In this document: positions 42,570 through 51,544 of the stretch, one piece after another
How positions within the stretch are numbered: position 1 is the stretch's first letter
Layout: each line of letters opens with the position of its first letter
NCBI GenBank assembly: GCA_013298625.1
Contig: JAAFIF010000037.1
Coordinates: 1 to 64,000 of the forward strand
Direction of reading: 5' to 3'
Source: Myxococcales bacterium
Lineage (GTDB): Bacteria; Myxococcota_A; Polyangia; Polyangiales; Ga0077539
DNA length: 64,000 bases
Position numbers and translations under genes: made by a program
Notes under the pieces: model-generated
Databases searched by the model: none
What the model saw: only the letters and a program-made list of their open reading frames with translations
Told to the model about the DNA's origin: nothing

Positions 42570-43606
42570 TGCGCCGATGGGCCGCCGCGCTCGCGGGCGT
42601 CGTGTTGATGACCGCGGGTCACGAGGTATTTGCCTGGGATTTCACCGTTCGCGACGGCCTGCGCGGCGCGACCATGGGCAACGCTGTGGGCGGGCAGTTC
42701 TCGGCGGACGGCTGGACGGTGACCGCGAAGACGGACCTGATCTGGTACGCGGTTCCGCGGCTGGTCGAGGGGTACGCAGAGTTCACGCTGAGCGGCGTGA
42801 CGCACGCGAACCTCCCGCTCGAGGACCACGAGATCTTCAGCATGTACGAGGCGGGCTACGGGATCTCCGAGCCCATTCGCTACGGAAACGAGTTTCGCGG
42901 CAACCACTACAAGTGCCTCGTGCGGATCTACGGCGCGCCCGAAGTGATGCGCGTGGGCCAGCAGAAGCTCATGTGGGGGATGTGCCCGAGCGGCGCGCCC
43001 GGCTTCGGCGACTGCGGGTGCAGCTCGTTCTTCGACGAGCCCTTCGGCGGCAGCGGCGCGTGGGACGGAAGCCCGCAGCGCATGCGCGTCGAGTGGGGCG
43101 CTGGCACCACGCGGCTGCTTCGCAACGGCGCGCAGGCGGTCTCGATCGACTGGGGCGCGAGCGGCCTGCGCTTCGGCCCCAACACGCTGCACGTGATGCT
43201 CGGCTCGTCGCGCAACGCCGCGGTGGACACCTGCGGAATGCCCATCGGCGCGCGCTTCTCGGACGTGGTGATCGAGGGCAACACCGGCGCGCAAGCGACG
43301 TGCCCCGCGATGCCGGACGCGGGCGCGATCATCGACGCATCGACCAGCGACGCAAGCGGGCTCGACGCTGCCGCCATCGTCGACGCCAGTGGCTCGGAGG
43401 ACGCGCGTGCGGCGATCGACGCGCGCGCAGCGATGGACGCCCGCGCGGTGACCGACGCGAGCGGCGGAGGGGGCCCGGTGCAGGGCGGCTGCGGCTGTCG
43501 AACGAGCGCGCGAGGCGACGGAGGAGGGTGGGCGGCGCTGCTGTTCGGAGCGCTCTTCGTCAGCGCTTCTCGATCTTGCCGTCGGCGTGGCGCGCGAAGC
43601 GCGTAG
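42569..43606 (+). CDS. secreted protein with MYXO-CTERM-like C-terminus
   Basis: A 345-residue exported protein: signal peptide (LAGVVLMTAGHEVFA) then a beta-rich domain (~22-235) whose WDFTVRDG, EYGISEPI and GSSRNAAVDTCGM segments suggest a lectin- or glycosidase-like jelly roll. Residues ~245-305 are a repeat-like Asp/Ala linker. The end reads QGGCGCRTSARGDGG, WAALLFGALFV, RSCRRRG: Cys-containing signature, hydrophobic helix and basic tail, the MYXO-CTERM layout of sorted Myxococcota surface proteins. The start overlaps the acyl-CoA ligase stop, so it is translationally coupled; the last 47 bases overlap the convergent pirin gene. Confidence 0.8.
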   Translation: MRRWAAALAGVVLMTAGHEVFAWDFTVRDGLRGATMGNAVGGQFSADGWTVTAKTDLIWYAVPRLVEGYAEFTLSGVTHANLPLEDHEIFSMYEAGYGISEPIRYGNEFRGNHYKCLVRIYGAPEVMRVGQQKLMWGMCPSGAPGFGDCGCSSFFDEPFGGSGAWDGSPQRMRVEWGAGTTRLLRNGAQAVSIDWGASGLRFGPNTLHVMLGSSRNAAVDTCGMPIGARFSDVVIEGNTGAQATCPAMPDAGAIIDASTSDASGLDAAAIVDASGSEDARAAIDARAAMDARAVTDASGGGGPVQGGCGCRTSARGDGGGWAALLFGALFVSASRSCRRRGARSA

Positions 43607-44576
43607 GGTCGCTTCCGTGCACGGGGTCGTCGCGGTCCCAGGGCCATCCGCCGAACTTCGTGCGCTGGTAGTCGTTGAAGGCCTGCACGAGCTCGCTGCG
43701 GGAGTTCATGACGAAGGGGCCGTGCTGAGCGACGGGCTGGCCGATGGGGCGGCCCTGCAGCAAGAGCAGCTCGGCTTCGACGTCGCCGTTGTGCAGCTCG
43801 CACGGGACGTCGGGCGCGAGGCGCGCTGCGGATTTCGGGCGAACGACGGTGCCTGCGATGGACGTCGAGCGGCCCGCGAAGAGATAGAGCGTGCGGTGGC
43901 TCTTTGGCTGCGCGGGGGGCAGGGTGAACTTCGCGCCGGGCTCCATGCGCAGCGTCCAGATCGCGACGTCGGTGTCGGGCCGAGAGGCCCACGAGCGCGG
44001 CGGCGGCGGGGGCGGTCGAACGCCGTCGTAAGCGCCGGCGACGAGGGCGAGGTGCGTGCGCTTTCCGTCGCTGTCGGCGCGCTCGATGCGGGGGATGTCC
44101 TCGCTCCAGAGCATGCTGAAGTGGGGCTCGGCCATCTTGTCTTCGGCCGGCAAATTGAGCCAGATTTGAAAGAGCTCGACGGGGTTGTCCGCCTCGCGCT
44201 CGAGCAACGGAAACATCTCGCTGTGCACGATTCCGCCGCCCGCGGTGAGCCACTGGGCGTCGCCCTTTCCGAAGCGGGCCGCGGCGCCGAGCGAGTCCGA
44301 GTGGTCGATGAGCCCGCGTCGGGCGATGGTCACGGTCTCGAACCCTCTGTGCGGATGCTGTGGAAATCCCGGCACAGAATCACCGTGGTACATCGACCAC
44401 CCGTCGCGCCCCGAGAAGTCTTGCCCGATGTCCCTGCCGCTGAGCGCGCTGGCGGGCCCGAGCTTCTCGTTGCCCTTGGGGTAGTGATCATCGTGGTGGA
44501 CGCAGAACAGAAACGGGTCCGCCGTCTGCCACACGAAATCAAGTGGCTGCACCGAGAGCAGTGGGCTTCTTGTCAT
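43560..44576 (-). CDS. pirin-family protein (quercetinase-like bicupin)
   Basis: A 338-residue pirin. The metal site is in HPHRGFETVTIA (~73-84) with the further His/Glu pair in GGGIVHSE (~114-121), as in pirin/YhhW. The C-terminal cupin is present (GPFVMNSRSEL, with the typical NSxxEI-like ending AFNDYQRTKFGGW). The insert PPPPPPRSW at ~195 is a low-complexity loop. Pirins act as quercetin 2,3-dioxygenases or redox cofactors. Start at the ATG ending at 44576, with signal-free N-terminus. Its 3' end overlaps the MYXO-CTERM gene on the other strand by 47 bases. Confidence 0.9.
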   Translation of the reverse strand: MTRSPLLSVQPLDFVWQTADPFLFCVHHDDHYPKGNEKLGPASALSGRDIGQDFSGRDGWSMYHGDSVPGFPQHPHRGFETVTIARRGLIDHSDSLGAAARFGKGDAQWLTAGGGIVHSEMFPLLEREADNPVELFQIWLNLPAEDKMAEPHFSMLWSEDIPRIERADSDGKRTHLALVAGAYDGVRPPPPPPRSWASRPDTDVAIWTLRMEPGAKFTLPPAQPKSHRTLYLFAGRSTSIAGTVVRPKSAARLAPDVPCELHNGDVEAELLLLQGRPIGQPVAQHGPFVMNSRSELVQAFNDYQRTKFGGWPWDRDDPVHGSDPTRFARHADGKIEKR

Positions 44577-44663
44577 CGCAGTGGCGCGAGCATGGGGCCG
44601 TCGCCGTCGAGTGGGAAGCTCGTCCATCGACGGAGCGCGCGGATCGGTGCAACATCACCGCCC

Positions 44664-45104
44664 ATGAAGATCGTTCGATTCATTGCGACGGCGCTGGCGC
44701 TGCTCGCTGGCTGCGCTTCTCCGCCGGTTGGCTCGGACGCCGCGGCGGACGCGAGCCCGAGCGCGGACGTGGCCGCGACCGACGCGACCGCGCTCGACAC
44801 GGGCGCTGGGAGCTGCGGCGCCGAGACGTGCGGGGCCGATCAAGTGTGCGTTCGCCCGTGCTGCGGCGGGGCCAACGCGGTTTGCGTCGAGCGCGACGAC
44901 GGCGGGATGTGCCCGCCGGGCGCCGATTTCGGCCCGTGCCAGATGGGCGGGATGTTTCAGCAGGGCTGCCGCTACACGTGCACGCCGCCGCCGCCGTTTT
45001 GCGCGCCGACCCCCACGAGCGGCTGCAACGGGACCAACTGCGCGCTGTGTCCTTCGGGCAACGGCCGCCGCGATGGGACCACGATCAGCTGCCTCTGCGC
45101 TTGA
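44664..45104 (+). CDS. small Cys-rich lipoprotein
   Basis: A 146-residue lipoprotein with an ideal lipobox LAGC (Cys 17) and an Asp/Ala/Ser linker. The mature part has some seventeen Cys residues (SCGAETCGADQVCVRPCCGG, shortened: ETCGADQVC, RPCCGGAN; then GGMCPPG, GPCQMGG, YTCTPPPP, CNGTNCALCPSG, SCLCA), implying a knotted, disulfide-rich small protein. It is a single gene between the pirin gene and the convergent dehydrogenase gene. Function unknown; similar proteins are abundant in Myxococcota surface proteomes. Confidence 0.8.
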   Translation: MKIVRFIATALALLAGCASPPVGSDAAADASPSADVAATDATALDTGAGSCGAETCGADQVCVRPCCGGANAVCVERDDGGMCPPGADFGPCQMGGMFQQGCRYTCTPPPPFCAPTPTSGCNGTNCALCPSGNGRRDGTTISCLCA

Positions 45105-45132
45105 AATTAAACCCCCGTTATCAAGTCAGCGC

Positions 45133-46311
45133 TCAGAGGATCTTCTCGATCCGGGCGAGCTCGCGGGTCATGTTCTTGTGGTGGGCCTCGATGGTTCCGC
45201 CGCCGATTTCGAGGAGCTTGGCGTCGCGCCAGAGGCGCTCGACGCGGTACTCGCCGACGTAGCCGTAGCCGCCGAGCACTTGAATGGCGCGGTCGGCGAC
45301 GTTCTTCGCCATGGTCGAGCAGTAGAGCTTGACCCCGTCCGAGTCGAGCCTGCCTCCCGCCTGCGCGAGGCTCACGCGCGAGGCGGCCCAGTAGGTGTAC
45401 GCGCGGCCGGCCATGTACTCGGCGTACGACTCGGCGATGTGCCGCTGGATCTGCCCGAAGTCGCGCAGCGGCTGGCCGAAGGACTTTCGCTCGGAGGCGT
45501 ACTGGTTCATCACTTCGATCGATCGCCGCGCGATGCCGAGGCTCATCGCGGCGAGGCCCATGCGCTCGATCTCGAGGTTGCGCATCATGTGGATCGTGGC
45601 GTCGCCCTCGTCTCCGACGCGGTTCTCGACGGGCACTTCGCAGTCTTCGAAGACGAGCTCTGCCGTCGTCGACGCCCGCATCCCGAGCTTGTCCTTGATC
45701 TTCTGCCCGAGCGAGAAGCCCTTGAACCCCTTCTCGACTATGAACATCGAGAGCTTGTTGCGCGGGGCGCCGTCGACGCGCGCGTAGACGAGAAACATGT
45801 CGCCGAGCTCGGTGTCGCTGACGGCGCCGTTGGTGATCCACATCTTGGCGCCGTTGAGGACATAGCGATCGCCGCGCTTGTGGGCGGTGGTTCGCATCCC
45901 GAGCACGTCGGTCCCTGCGCCGGGCTCGGACATGCACATCCCGCCGATGCGGGCGCCCGTGCACGCGTCGGGCAGGTAGCGCTGCTTCTGCTCGTCGCTG
46001 CCGTTGACGGCGAGGTTGTTGGTAAACAGCAGGGTGTGCGCGAGGTACGCCAGCGTAAATCCAGGGTCGACCGCCGAGAGCTCTTCGTGCGCGAGGGCGA
46101 CGGCCGAGGCGTCCATCCCGGCGCCGCCGTGCTGCTCGTCGACGGTGAGCCCGAGCAGCCCGAGGTCGCCGAGCTTGCGAAAGAGGGCGATGTTGAACTT
46201 CTCGAGCCGGTCGTGCTCGGCCGCTTGGGCTTCGACCTCGCGCTCAGCGAACTGGCGAACGGTCTGTCGAAGGGTCTTGTGCTCGGGCGTCGGGTTGAAC
46301 AGGTCGTCCAT
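45133..46311 (-). CDS. acyl-CoA dehydrogenase, isovaleryl-CoA dehydrogenase type
   Basis: A 392-residue flavoenzyme with the ACAD signatures CMSEPGAGTD (~131-140), WITNGAVSD, and GGYGYVGEYRVERLWRDAK (in parts) at the C-terminus. In the isovaleryl-CoA dehydrogenase group the catalytic Glu sits in a [LEIERMxLA]-type segment rather than at YEGT; here LEIERMGLAAM (~247-257) is present and the C-terminal stretch reads IGGGTIE without a YEGT Glu, so it belongs with IVD rather than with short-chain ACADs. In myxobacteria IVD-type enzymes feed leucine carbon into iso-branched fatty acid metabolism. Start at the ATG ending at 46311. No leucine pathway partner is adjacent. Confidence 0.88.
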   Translation of the reverse strand: MDDLFNPTPEHKTLRQTVRQFAEREVEAQAAEHDRLEKFNIALFRKLGDLGLLGLTVDEQHGGAGMDASAVALAHEELSAVDPGFTLAYLAHTLLFTNNLAVNGSDEQKQRYLPDACTGARIGGMCMSEPGAGTDVLGMRTTAHKRGDRYVLNGAKMWITNGAVSDTELGDMFLVYARVDGAPRNKLSMFIVEKGFKGFSLGQKIKDKLGMRASTTAELVFEDCEVPVENRVGDEGDATIHMMRNLEIERMGLAAMSLGIARRSIEVMNQYASERKSFGQPLRDFGQIQRHIAESYAEYMAGRAYTYWAASRVSLAQAGGRLDSDGVKLYCSTMAKNVADRAIQVLGGYGYVGEYRVERLWRDAKLLEIGGGTIEAHHKNMTRELARIEKIL

Positions 46312-46385
46312 GGCGCGCGAAGACTACACCGCAGAATGTCTGCAACAAACGCTGGATTGCGGTAGCAGTCACGACCGGCCCTGCG

Positions 46386-47471
46386 ATGGTGATGATCGTT
46401 GACGACGAGGTGTGCTCTGCGAACGGAACCGTCGTTTCGAGCGAGGAGTCGTGCGTGATCGTGGCGCCCGAGCCGGACCCGGACGGTGAGCACTGTCAGT
46501 GGTTTGCGTTTCGGTGCGTCGACGACGAGCGCGAGGGCGGGCTCGTGCGCTTGGACACACAGGCGATGACGTGGCCCGAGGCGCTCGATGAGTACGAGGT
46601 CTTCGCGTCGTTCGACAACAAGCCGTGGCGGCGCATCGGGGCTGTGTACTCCGAGGACGACGAGCGCTTGGACTGGTGGCAGCCCGAGGGCGTTCGCGAG
46701 GCGCGTTATGCGCTCTGGGAGCCGTACACGCCTTCGCGGCGGCGACGGCTGCTCGCGCGCATGCGCAGGGCGCACGGCGCGTCGGTGATCGAGCTCGGGC
46801 AGAGCCTCGACGGCGAGCCCATCGACGCGGTGCGGCTCGGCGGCGGCGAGCAGGTGTGTTGGGTGATCGCGCGGCAGCACCCAGGCGAAGTGATGGCCGA
46901 GTGGTTCGCCGAGGGGATGATCGAGCGGCTCGCGGACAGCGCGGACCCCATCGCGCGCGCGGTGCGGCGGCTCGCGACGGTGATCGTGGTGCCGTGCGTC
47001 AACATCGACGGCGCGACGCGCGGACACCATCGGGTCAACGCGGCGGGGGTGGACTTGAATCGCTCGTGGATCGACGCGGACGAGCGCGCTCCAGAGGTGC
47101 TCGCGGTGCGATCCGCCATCGAGCAAACGGGGGTCGGGTACTTTCTCGACGTGCACGGGGACGAGCGCACCGAGCGCGCCTTCGCCGCGCGCGACGAGGG
47201 AAACCCCAGCTACTCCGAGCAGATCGCCGCGCTCGAGACGCGCTTGGTCGACCGGCTCGACGAGCTGTGGCCCGCGTTCGACCGCGAGTCGGGCTACCCC
47301 CTCGACGCGCCGGGCGAAGGCGACCTGCGGTGCGCCGCCAACTACGTGGGCGAGCGCTTCGGGTGCCCTGCGCTCACGATCGAGCTGCCCTTCAAGCGAT
47401 GGACGTCGCGCGACGCGCGGCGCTTCGGTCATGCGAGCGTCGAGGCGCTGCTCGCCGCCATCGAGCCGTGA
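46386..47471 (+). CDS. M14 zinc carboxypeptidase (cytosolic-carboxypeptidase-like)
   Basis: A 361-residue M14 peptidase. Residues ~1-115 are a beta-rich N-terminal domain. The zinc site is HPGE in ARQHPGEVMAEWF (~160-172) with the third ligand in FLDVHGDE (~256-263); the substrate Arg/Asn motif is VDLNRSW (~223-229) and the catalytic Glu is in LTIELPFK (~333-340). HPGE with DLNR and DVHGDE is the cytosolic carboxypeptidase subgroup, which trims C-terminal residues from proteins; no signal peptide is seen. Start at ATG 46386. The next gene, a metallo-beta-lactamase-fold enzyme, begins 22 bases after its stop. Confidence 0.88.
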   Translation: MVMIVDDEVCSANGTVVSSEESCVIVAPEPDPDGEHCQWFAFRCVDDEREGGLVRLDTQAMTWPEALDEYEVFASFDNKPWRRIGAVYSEDDERLDWWQPEGVREARYALWEPYTPSRRRRLLARMRRAHGASVIELGQSLDGEPIDAVRLGGGEQVCWVIARQHPGEVMAEWFAEGMIERLADSADPIARAVRRLATVIVVPCVNIDGATRGHHRVNAAGVDLNRSWIDADERAPEVLAVRSAIEQTGVGYFLDVHGDERTERAFAARDEGNPSYSEQIAALETRLVDRLDELWPAFDRESGYPLDAPGEGDLRCAANYVGERFGCPALTIELPFKRWTSRDARRFGHASVEALLAAIEP

Positions 47472-47493
47472 GACACTGTCGCGGACACAAGCC

Positions 47494-48375
47494 ATGGTAG
47501 CGAGAACCCTCTGGTCCATCCGCGGCAACTCCCAGCGACTCGACGGCGGCGCGATGTTCGGCAACGCCCCGCGCCCCGTGTGGGAGCGCTGGATCGCCCC
47601 CGACGAGCGCCATCGAATCCCCCTCGCGTGCCGCGCGATGCTCGTGCGCGAGCTCGACGGTGATCGCTCTCGATGGCTGCTCTTCGAGGCGGGGATCGGC
47701 GCGTTCTTCGAGCCCAAATTGCGCGACCGCTACGGCGTCGTCGAGAGCGAGCACGTCCTGCTTCGGTCTCTTGAAAACGTGGGCGTCACGCCCGATGACA
47801 TCTCTGCCGTCGTGCTCTCGCACCTGCACTTCGACCACGCCGGGGGGCTGCTGAGCGCGTACGAAGAGGCAAAGGCCCCGTCGCTGTTGTTCTCGAACGC
47901 GCGCTACGTGGTCGGTGCAAACGCGTGGGCGCGCGCGAAGAACCCGCACGCCCGCGACCGCGCGAGCTACATCCCCGAGCTGTGCGCGCTGCTCGAGGCG
48001 AGCGGTCGACTCGAGCTGGTCGAGGGCGCGAAGTCGTCGGTGCTCGGCGACGCGTACACGCTGCACACGAGCGAGGGGCACACGCCGGGGCTCTTGCTCG
48101 CGGAGGTCCCGTCGAGCGACGGCCCGGTGGTGTTCGCCGCGGATTTGATCCCGGGGCGGCCGTGGGTGCACCTGCCGATCACGATGGGGTACGACAGGTT
48201 TCCCGAGAGGCTCATCGACGAGAAGACCGCGCTGCTGACGGACCTGGTCGCGCGCCGCGGGCGGCTGTTCTTCACGCACGACGCCGAGTGCGCGCTCTCG
48301 CGCGTGCACCGCGACGCCGCGGGGCGCTTCGCCGCAGGAGAAAGCTGGGCAGACCCGCAGGGCCTCTCGCTGTGA
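47494..48375 (+). CDS. metallo-beta-lactamase-fold hydrolase
   Basis: A 293-residue MBL-fold enzyme. The binuclear zinc motif HLHFDHAGG (~110-118) is HxHxDH, with later ligands in HTSEGHTPG (~188-196), VFAADLIPG (~210-218) and FTHDAECA (~263-270). Such MBL-fold enzymes with the GHTPG segment include lactonases and ribonuclease Z-like hydrolases; N-acyl-homoserine-lactone hydrolysis is one possibility, not shown here. Start at ATG 47494. The following gene starts inside its stop (GTGA overlap), so both are coupled. Confidence 0.85.
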   Translation: MVARTLWSIRGNSQRLDGGAMFGNAPRPVWERWIAPDERHRIPLACRAMLVRELDGDRSRWLLFEAGIGAFFEPKLRDRYGVVESEHVLLRSLENVGVTPDDISAVVLSHLHFDHAGGLLSAYEEAKAPSLLFSNARYVVGANAWARAKNPHARDRASYIPELCALLEASGRLELVEGAKSSVLGDAYTLHTSEGHTPGLLLAEVPSSDGPVVFAADLIPGRPWVHLPITMGYDRFPERLIDEKTALLTDLVARRGRLFFTHDAECALSRVHRDAAGRFAAGESWADPQGLSL

Positions 48376-48962
48376 GCGAGTCGTCTCTCGAGTCGTGGGC
48401 GCAGACCGCGGTGCAGCGGTTGATCGCGCTCGACCCGCTCGCGGACCTTCCGCGCACCGGGTGGCTCATGCGCGGCGTGCGCCCTTGTGAGTCCATCGCC
48501 GATCACTCGTTTGGCGTGGCGCTGGTGACGATGCTGTTGGTCGACGGCGAGCGCGCTCGCGGCGGCACGGTGGATGGCGAGCGGGCGCTGCGCATGGCCC
48601 TCGTGCACGACGCGCCCGAGGCGAAGCTGGGAGACGTCCCGATGCCGGTGAAGTCGCCAGCGCTCGACCGCGCGCTCAGCGACGTCGAAGCCGCGCTCGT
48701 TCGCACGCTGCTCGGCGACGAAGCGGCCGCGCTCTGGAGCGAGCTCGAGCGCGCCGAGAGCGTCGAGGCCCGGATCGTGCGCGTCGCGGACAAAGCCCAC
48801 ATGGTGCTCAAGGCGTTGGTGTACGAGCAGCAGGGCAGGGGGCGGCTCGATGAGTTTTGGAGCAACGCGAAGACCTTCGACGCGCGCGGCCTCGCCGCGG
48901 CGGACGCGCTGTTCGACGCGATTTGCGCGAGGGCGAAGCGCGCGCGTCCGGTGACCGGCTGA
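48372..48962 (+). CDS. HD-domain phosphohydrolase (YfbR-like)
   Basis: A 196-residue HD-domain protein. The conserved H...HD...D pattern is ADHSFGVAL (~34-42), HDAPEAKLGD (~69-78), and the later basic/acidic residues in RVADKAHMVL. These match YfbR/HDDC2-type 5'-deoxyribonucleotidases that remove phosphate from dNMPs. Start is GTG at 48372 overlapping the preceding stop by four bases. Followed by a hairpin at 49004-49019. Confidence 0.85.
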   Translation: MSESSLESWAQTAVQRLIALDPLADLPRTGWLMRGVRPCESIADHSFGVALVTMLLVDGERARGGTVDGERALRMALVHDAPEAKLGDVPMPVKSPALDRALSDVEAALVRTLLGDEAAALWSELERAESVEARIVRVADKAHMVLKALVYEQQGRGRLDEFWSNAKTFDARGLAAADALFDAICARAKRARPVTG

Positions 48963-49003
48963 CCTCGGCGCGGCGACGAATCTGAAACAAATTCCCGCAA
49001 AGT

Positions 49004-49019
49004 CACGGCCCGCCGTGAA
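49004..49019. terminator. short hairpin between the HD gene and the vWA lipoprotein gene
   Basis: TCACGG-CCCG-CCGTGA forms a perfect six-base stem with a four-base loop, 41 bases after the HD gene stop and 24 before the next start. It has no T tract. It could be a terminator or a binding site for a regulator. Confidence 0.4.
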
Positions 49020-49043
49020 TCGCGCTATCGTGGCTCAACTGCC

Positions 49044-50327
49044 ATGAGACGCCCGCTGCTTGCTTGCTGCTCGTTGGGATTCGCGTTGGCGCACTGCGCT
49101 GGGCCGCTGCGCCTCCCGCCGTCGGACGGCAGCGTGCGCGTGGACGCGACGGACGACCGCGGGGCGATCGCCGATGTTTCGACGCCGATGGACACTGGCG
49201 TGCCGACGGGTCGGGACGCTGGTGCGCGAGACACCGGGCCGACGCCGCTCGACCCGGACGCAGCGTGCGCGTCGGCGAGCTCGGTGGCCACGGTCGAGCG
49301 GCAGCCGGTGGACATCATTTGGGTGGTGGACAACTCGGTGAGCATGGAGCCCGCGATCCGCGAGGTCACCGCTGGGCTCAACGCGTTTGCGAACCGCGTC
49401 GGGATGCGCGGATTGGACTACCGCGTGGTGATGCTGTCGTATCGATCGCGGACCAATCCCGTGACCGTGGCCGGCGGGCAGCGCTACGGAGTCTGTATTC
49501 CGATGCCGCTCGCGGGCGACAACAATTGCGGAAACGGCGCGCGGTTCTTTCAGTCCAGCATTGATATTCGCAGCACGCAGCCGCTCGAGCAGCTCTTGGG
49601 CTCGCTCGGGCAGACCGAGGGGTACTCGGTCGGGCAAGAGCGCGGCGGCGAGCCTTGGCGTGCGTTTTTGCGGCCCAACGCGAGCAAGACCATCGTGGTT
49701 GTGACCGACGACGAGTCTCGGATGCCCGCGGACGAGTTCGATCGATTCGCGGGAGGGACCAACCCCCGGAGCTCCCGATTCGTGCTGCCTCCCGGCCTGC
49801 TCGACCCGTCGTGGGGCGGGTTGTTTACGGGGTACACGTTCAGCGCGTTGTACGGGTGGGGGTCCGAGTCGGACCCGGCGATTCGGTGCATGTATTCGGG
49901 CGGCACGACGCCGCCGAGCTCGGGGCCCACGTACACGACGCTGGTGCGCAGGACCATGGGCGCGCGAGCGAAGATCTGCGATGGCGCCTCGGCGTGGGGC
50001 CCGTTCTTCGACCGCGTGGCGACCGCGGTCGAGACGGCGTCGCGCGTGTCCTGCGAGCTCGCGATCCCCGCGATTCCTTCAGGAATGGTCTTGGACCCGT
50101 CTCGGGTCAACGTCGAGATCACGACGATGGGCGCAGCCACTCGCCCCGGAAAGGTCGCCAACATGGCCGCCTGCGGCGCGTCCGGCGGCTGGTACTACGA
50201 CAACGAGCGCGCGCCCACGCGGATCACCCTGTGCCCGACCACCTGCGAGACCGCGCAACAAGCGGTGCGCGCAGGCAATTCGACGGCGGTGCGCGTGGTG
50301 TTCGGCTGCCAGACGATCCCCGGCTGA
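49044..50327 (+). CDS. von Willebrand A-domain surface lipoprotein
   Basis: A 427-residue exported protein. The signal is hydrophobic (LLACCSLGFALAHCA) with a poor lipobox (LAHC), followed by an Asp/Thr linker. The vWA domain begins at ~88: DIIWVVDNSVSMEPAI carries the MIDAS DxSxS set (DNSVS), then VVMLSY and TIVVVTDDESRMP (second MIDAS loops). Six or more Cys (SVCIPM-like CIPMPL, CGNGARF, IRCMYSGG, ISRVSCEL-like SRVSCEL) suggest disulfides. It resembles the larger protein at the right end of the window (DTSGSM) in build. Start at ATG 49044 follows a hairpin. Precedes a run of four kinase genes. Confidence 0.82.
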   Translation: MRRPLLACCSLGFALAHCAGPLRLPPSDGSVRVDATDDRGAIADVSTPMDTGVPTGRDAGARDTGPTPLDPDAACASASSVATVERQPVDIIWVVDNSVSMEPAIREVTAGLNAFANRVGMRGLDYRVVMLSYRSRTNPVTVAGGQRYGVCIPMPLAGDNNCGNGARFFQSSIDIRSTQPLEQLLGSLGQTEGYSVGQERGGEPWRAFLRPNASKTIVVVTDDESRMPADEFDRFAGGTNPRSSRFVLPPGLLDPSWGGLFTGYTFSALYGWGSESDPAIRCMYSGGTTPPSSGPTYTTLVRRTMGARAKICDGASAWGPFFDRVATAVETASRVSCELAIPAIPSGMVLDPSRVNVEITTMGAATRPGKVANMAACGASGGWYYDNERAPTRITLCPTTCETAQQAVRAGNSTAVRVVFGCQTIPG

Positions 50328-50457
50328 TCGCTGCACCAGCGGCGCAGATCTTTCGCTGACGCGATTCAACGAGCTGAGCTCCGTCGATGGTTGCGCGCCG
50401 CGCACGCTCGGCGCTCCACCGTGAAGTATTGCCGCGAGCGTCCTTTCTTCGTTTGTC

Positions 50458-51453
50458 ATGGGGCTGTCGCGGGCATTCGACGAAGGCGCGTCTCGGGAGG
50501 GTGGTCATCGCACGACAGAGGCGATAGCGTCGGGCTCGGGAGCGTCGATGAGTGCCTGGCGTTCGATGCGAGAGGTCACTGAGTTCGACGGGCGGGTCGT
50601 GCTCAGCGCTTATCGGCTCGAATCGCTGATCGGCCGAGGTTCACACGGGCTCGTGTTTCGCGGAGAGGCGCTGCAGGACGGGCAGAAGGTGGCCGTCAAG
50701 GTTCCGCTGTTTCTCGACGAGCAGCGGTACGCGCGATTCGAGCGCGAGGCGCGGATGCTGGCGAAGGTCGACCACCCCAACCTCAGTCGCTTCGTCGACT
50801 TTGGCTTCGACGAAGGCCGACCGTTGATCGTCACCGAGTATTTTGGCGGTCGACGGCTCGACGAGGTGATGGTGGAGGCGGGCGGCTGCGTTCGATGGGA
50901 GCGCGCCGTTGAAATCATGACGCCCGTGCTCGAGGCCCTCGCCGCGCTGCACGATGCCGACGTCGTTCACCGCGACGTCAAGCCGTCGAACATCTTGGTG
51001 AAGCACGACGGCGGCCGGCTCGACGTGCGGCTGATCGACCTCGGGATCTGTCGCGAGCACGAGCTCGACGACCGGACGAACATCACCGAGGACTCGCAGG
51101 TGCTCGGGACGCTCAGCTACATGGCGCCCGAGCAATTGATGAACTACACCGTCGACGCCCGCAGCGACATTTACGCGGCCGGATGCGTGCTGTTCGAGCT
51201 GCTCTGCGATCGCCTCCCGTTTCTCGGAGGCGGAATCCAGCAAGCTATGGCGAAGTGCGCCAGCGACGGCCCTGATTCATTGTTGTTTCGCGGTGATCTC
51301 GAGGTGACGCCGAGCGTCCCCGAGCCGCTCGGCGCGCTGGTGCTCTCGATGCTGCGACGACGGTCGGCGGACCGGCCCGCGAGCGCCGCGCGCTGCGGTC
51401 GAGCGCTGCGCGAAGTGCACGAGAGCCACGCGGCTGTCGTGTCCCGAGCGTGA
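50458..51453 (+). CDS. Ser/Thr protein kinase, DLG variant
   Basis: A 331-residue soluble kinase. Glycine loop IGRGSHGLVFRG (~59-70), VAVKVP with the ATP-binding Lys, catalytic HRDVKPSNIL (~164-173), metal-binding DLG in LIDLGICRE (not DFG), then the activation segment closed by MAPEQ. All catalytic residues are present, so activity is expected. The C-terminus (SMLRRRSADRPASAARCGRAL) is the usual kinase end; no extra domain. ATG at 50458, or the ATG at 50548 (MSAWRSMRE), which removes a 30-residue low-complexity lead. First of four adjacent kinase genes. Confidence 0.9.
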   Translation: MGLSRAFDEGASREGGHRTTEAIASGSGASMSAWRSMREVTEFDGRVVLSAYRLESLIGRGSHGLVFRGEALQDGQKVAVKVPLFLDEQRYARFEREARMLAKVDHPNLSRFVDFGFDEGRPLIVTEYFGGRRLDEVMVEAGGCVRWERAVEIMTPVLEALAALHDADVVHRDVKPSNILVKHDGGRLDVRLIDLGICREHELDDRTNITEDSQVLGTLSYMAPEQLMNYTVDARSDIYAAGCVLFELLCDRLPFLGGGIQQAMAKCASDGPDSLLFRGDLEVTPSVPEPLGALVLSMLRRRSADRPASAARCGRALREVHESHAAVVSRA

Positions 51454-51544
51454 GCGCGCGGCTCGATATGAGCGAATCGGCGGCGAGTGTTTCCTTCGAC
51501 CGCGCGGATCGGATAAGAGGTGTTTCGAAGAGCGCGCTCGACCG

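Noticed and set aside
45070..45140. Dyad across the convergent ends of the small lipoprotein and dehydrogenase genes.
   Set aside because: Pairing is broken by long loops and several mismatches; not convincing as a terminator.
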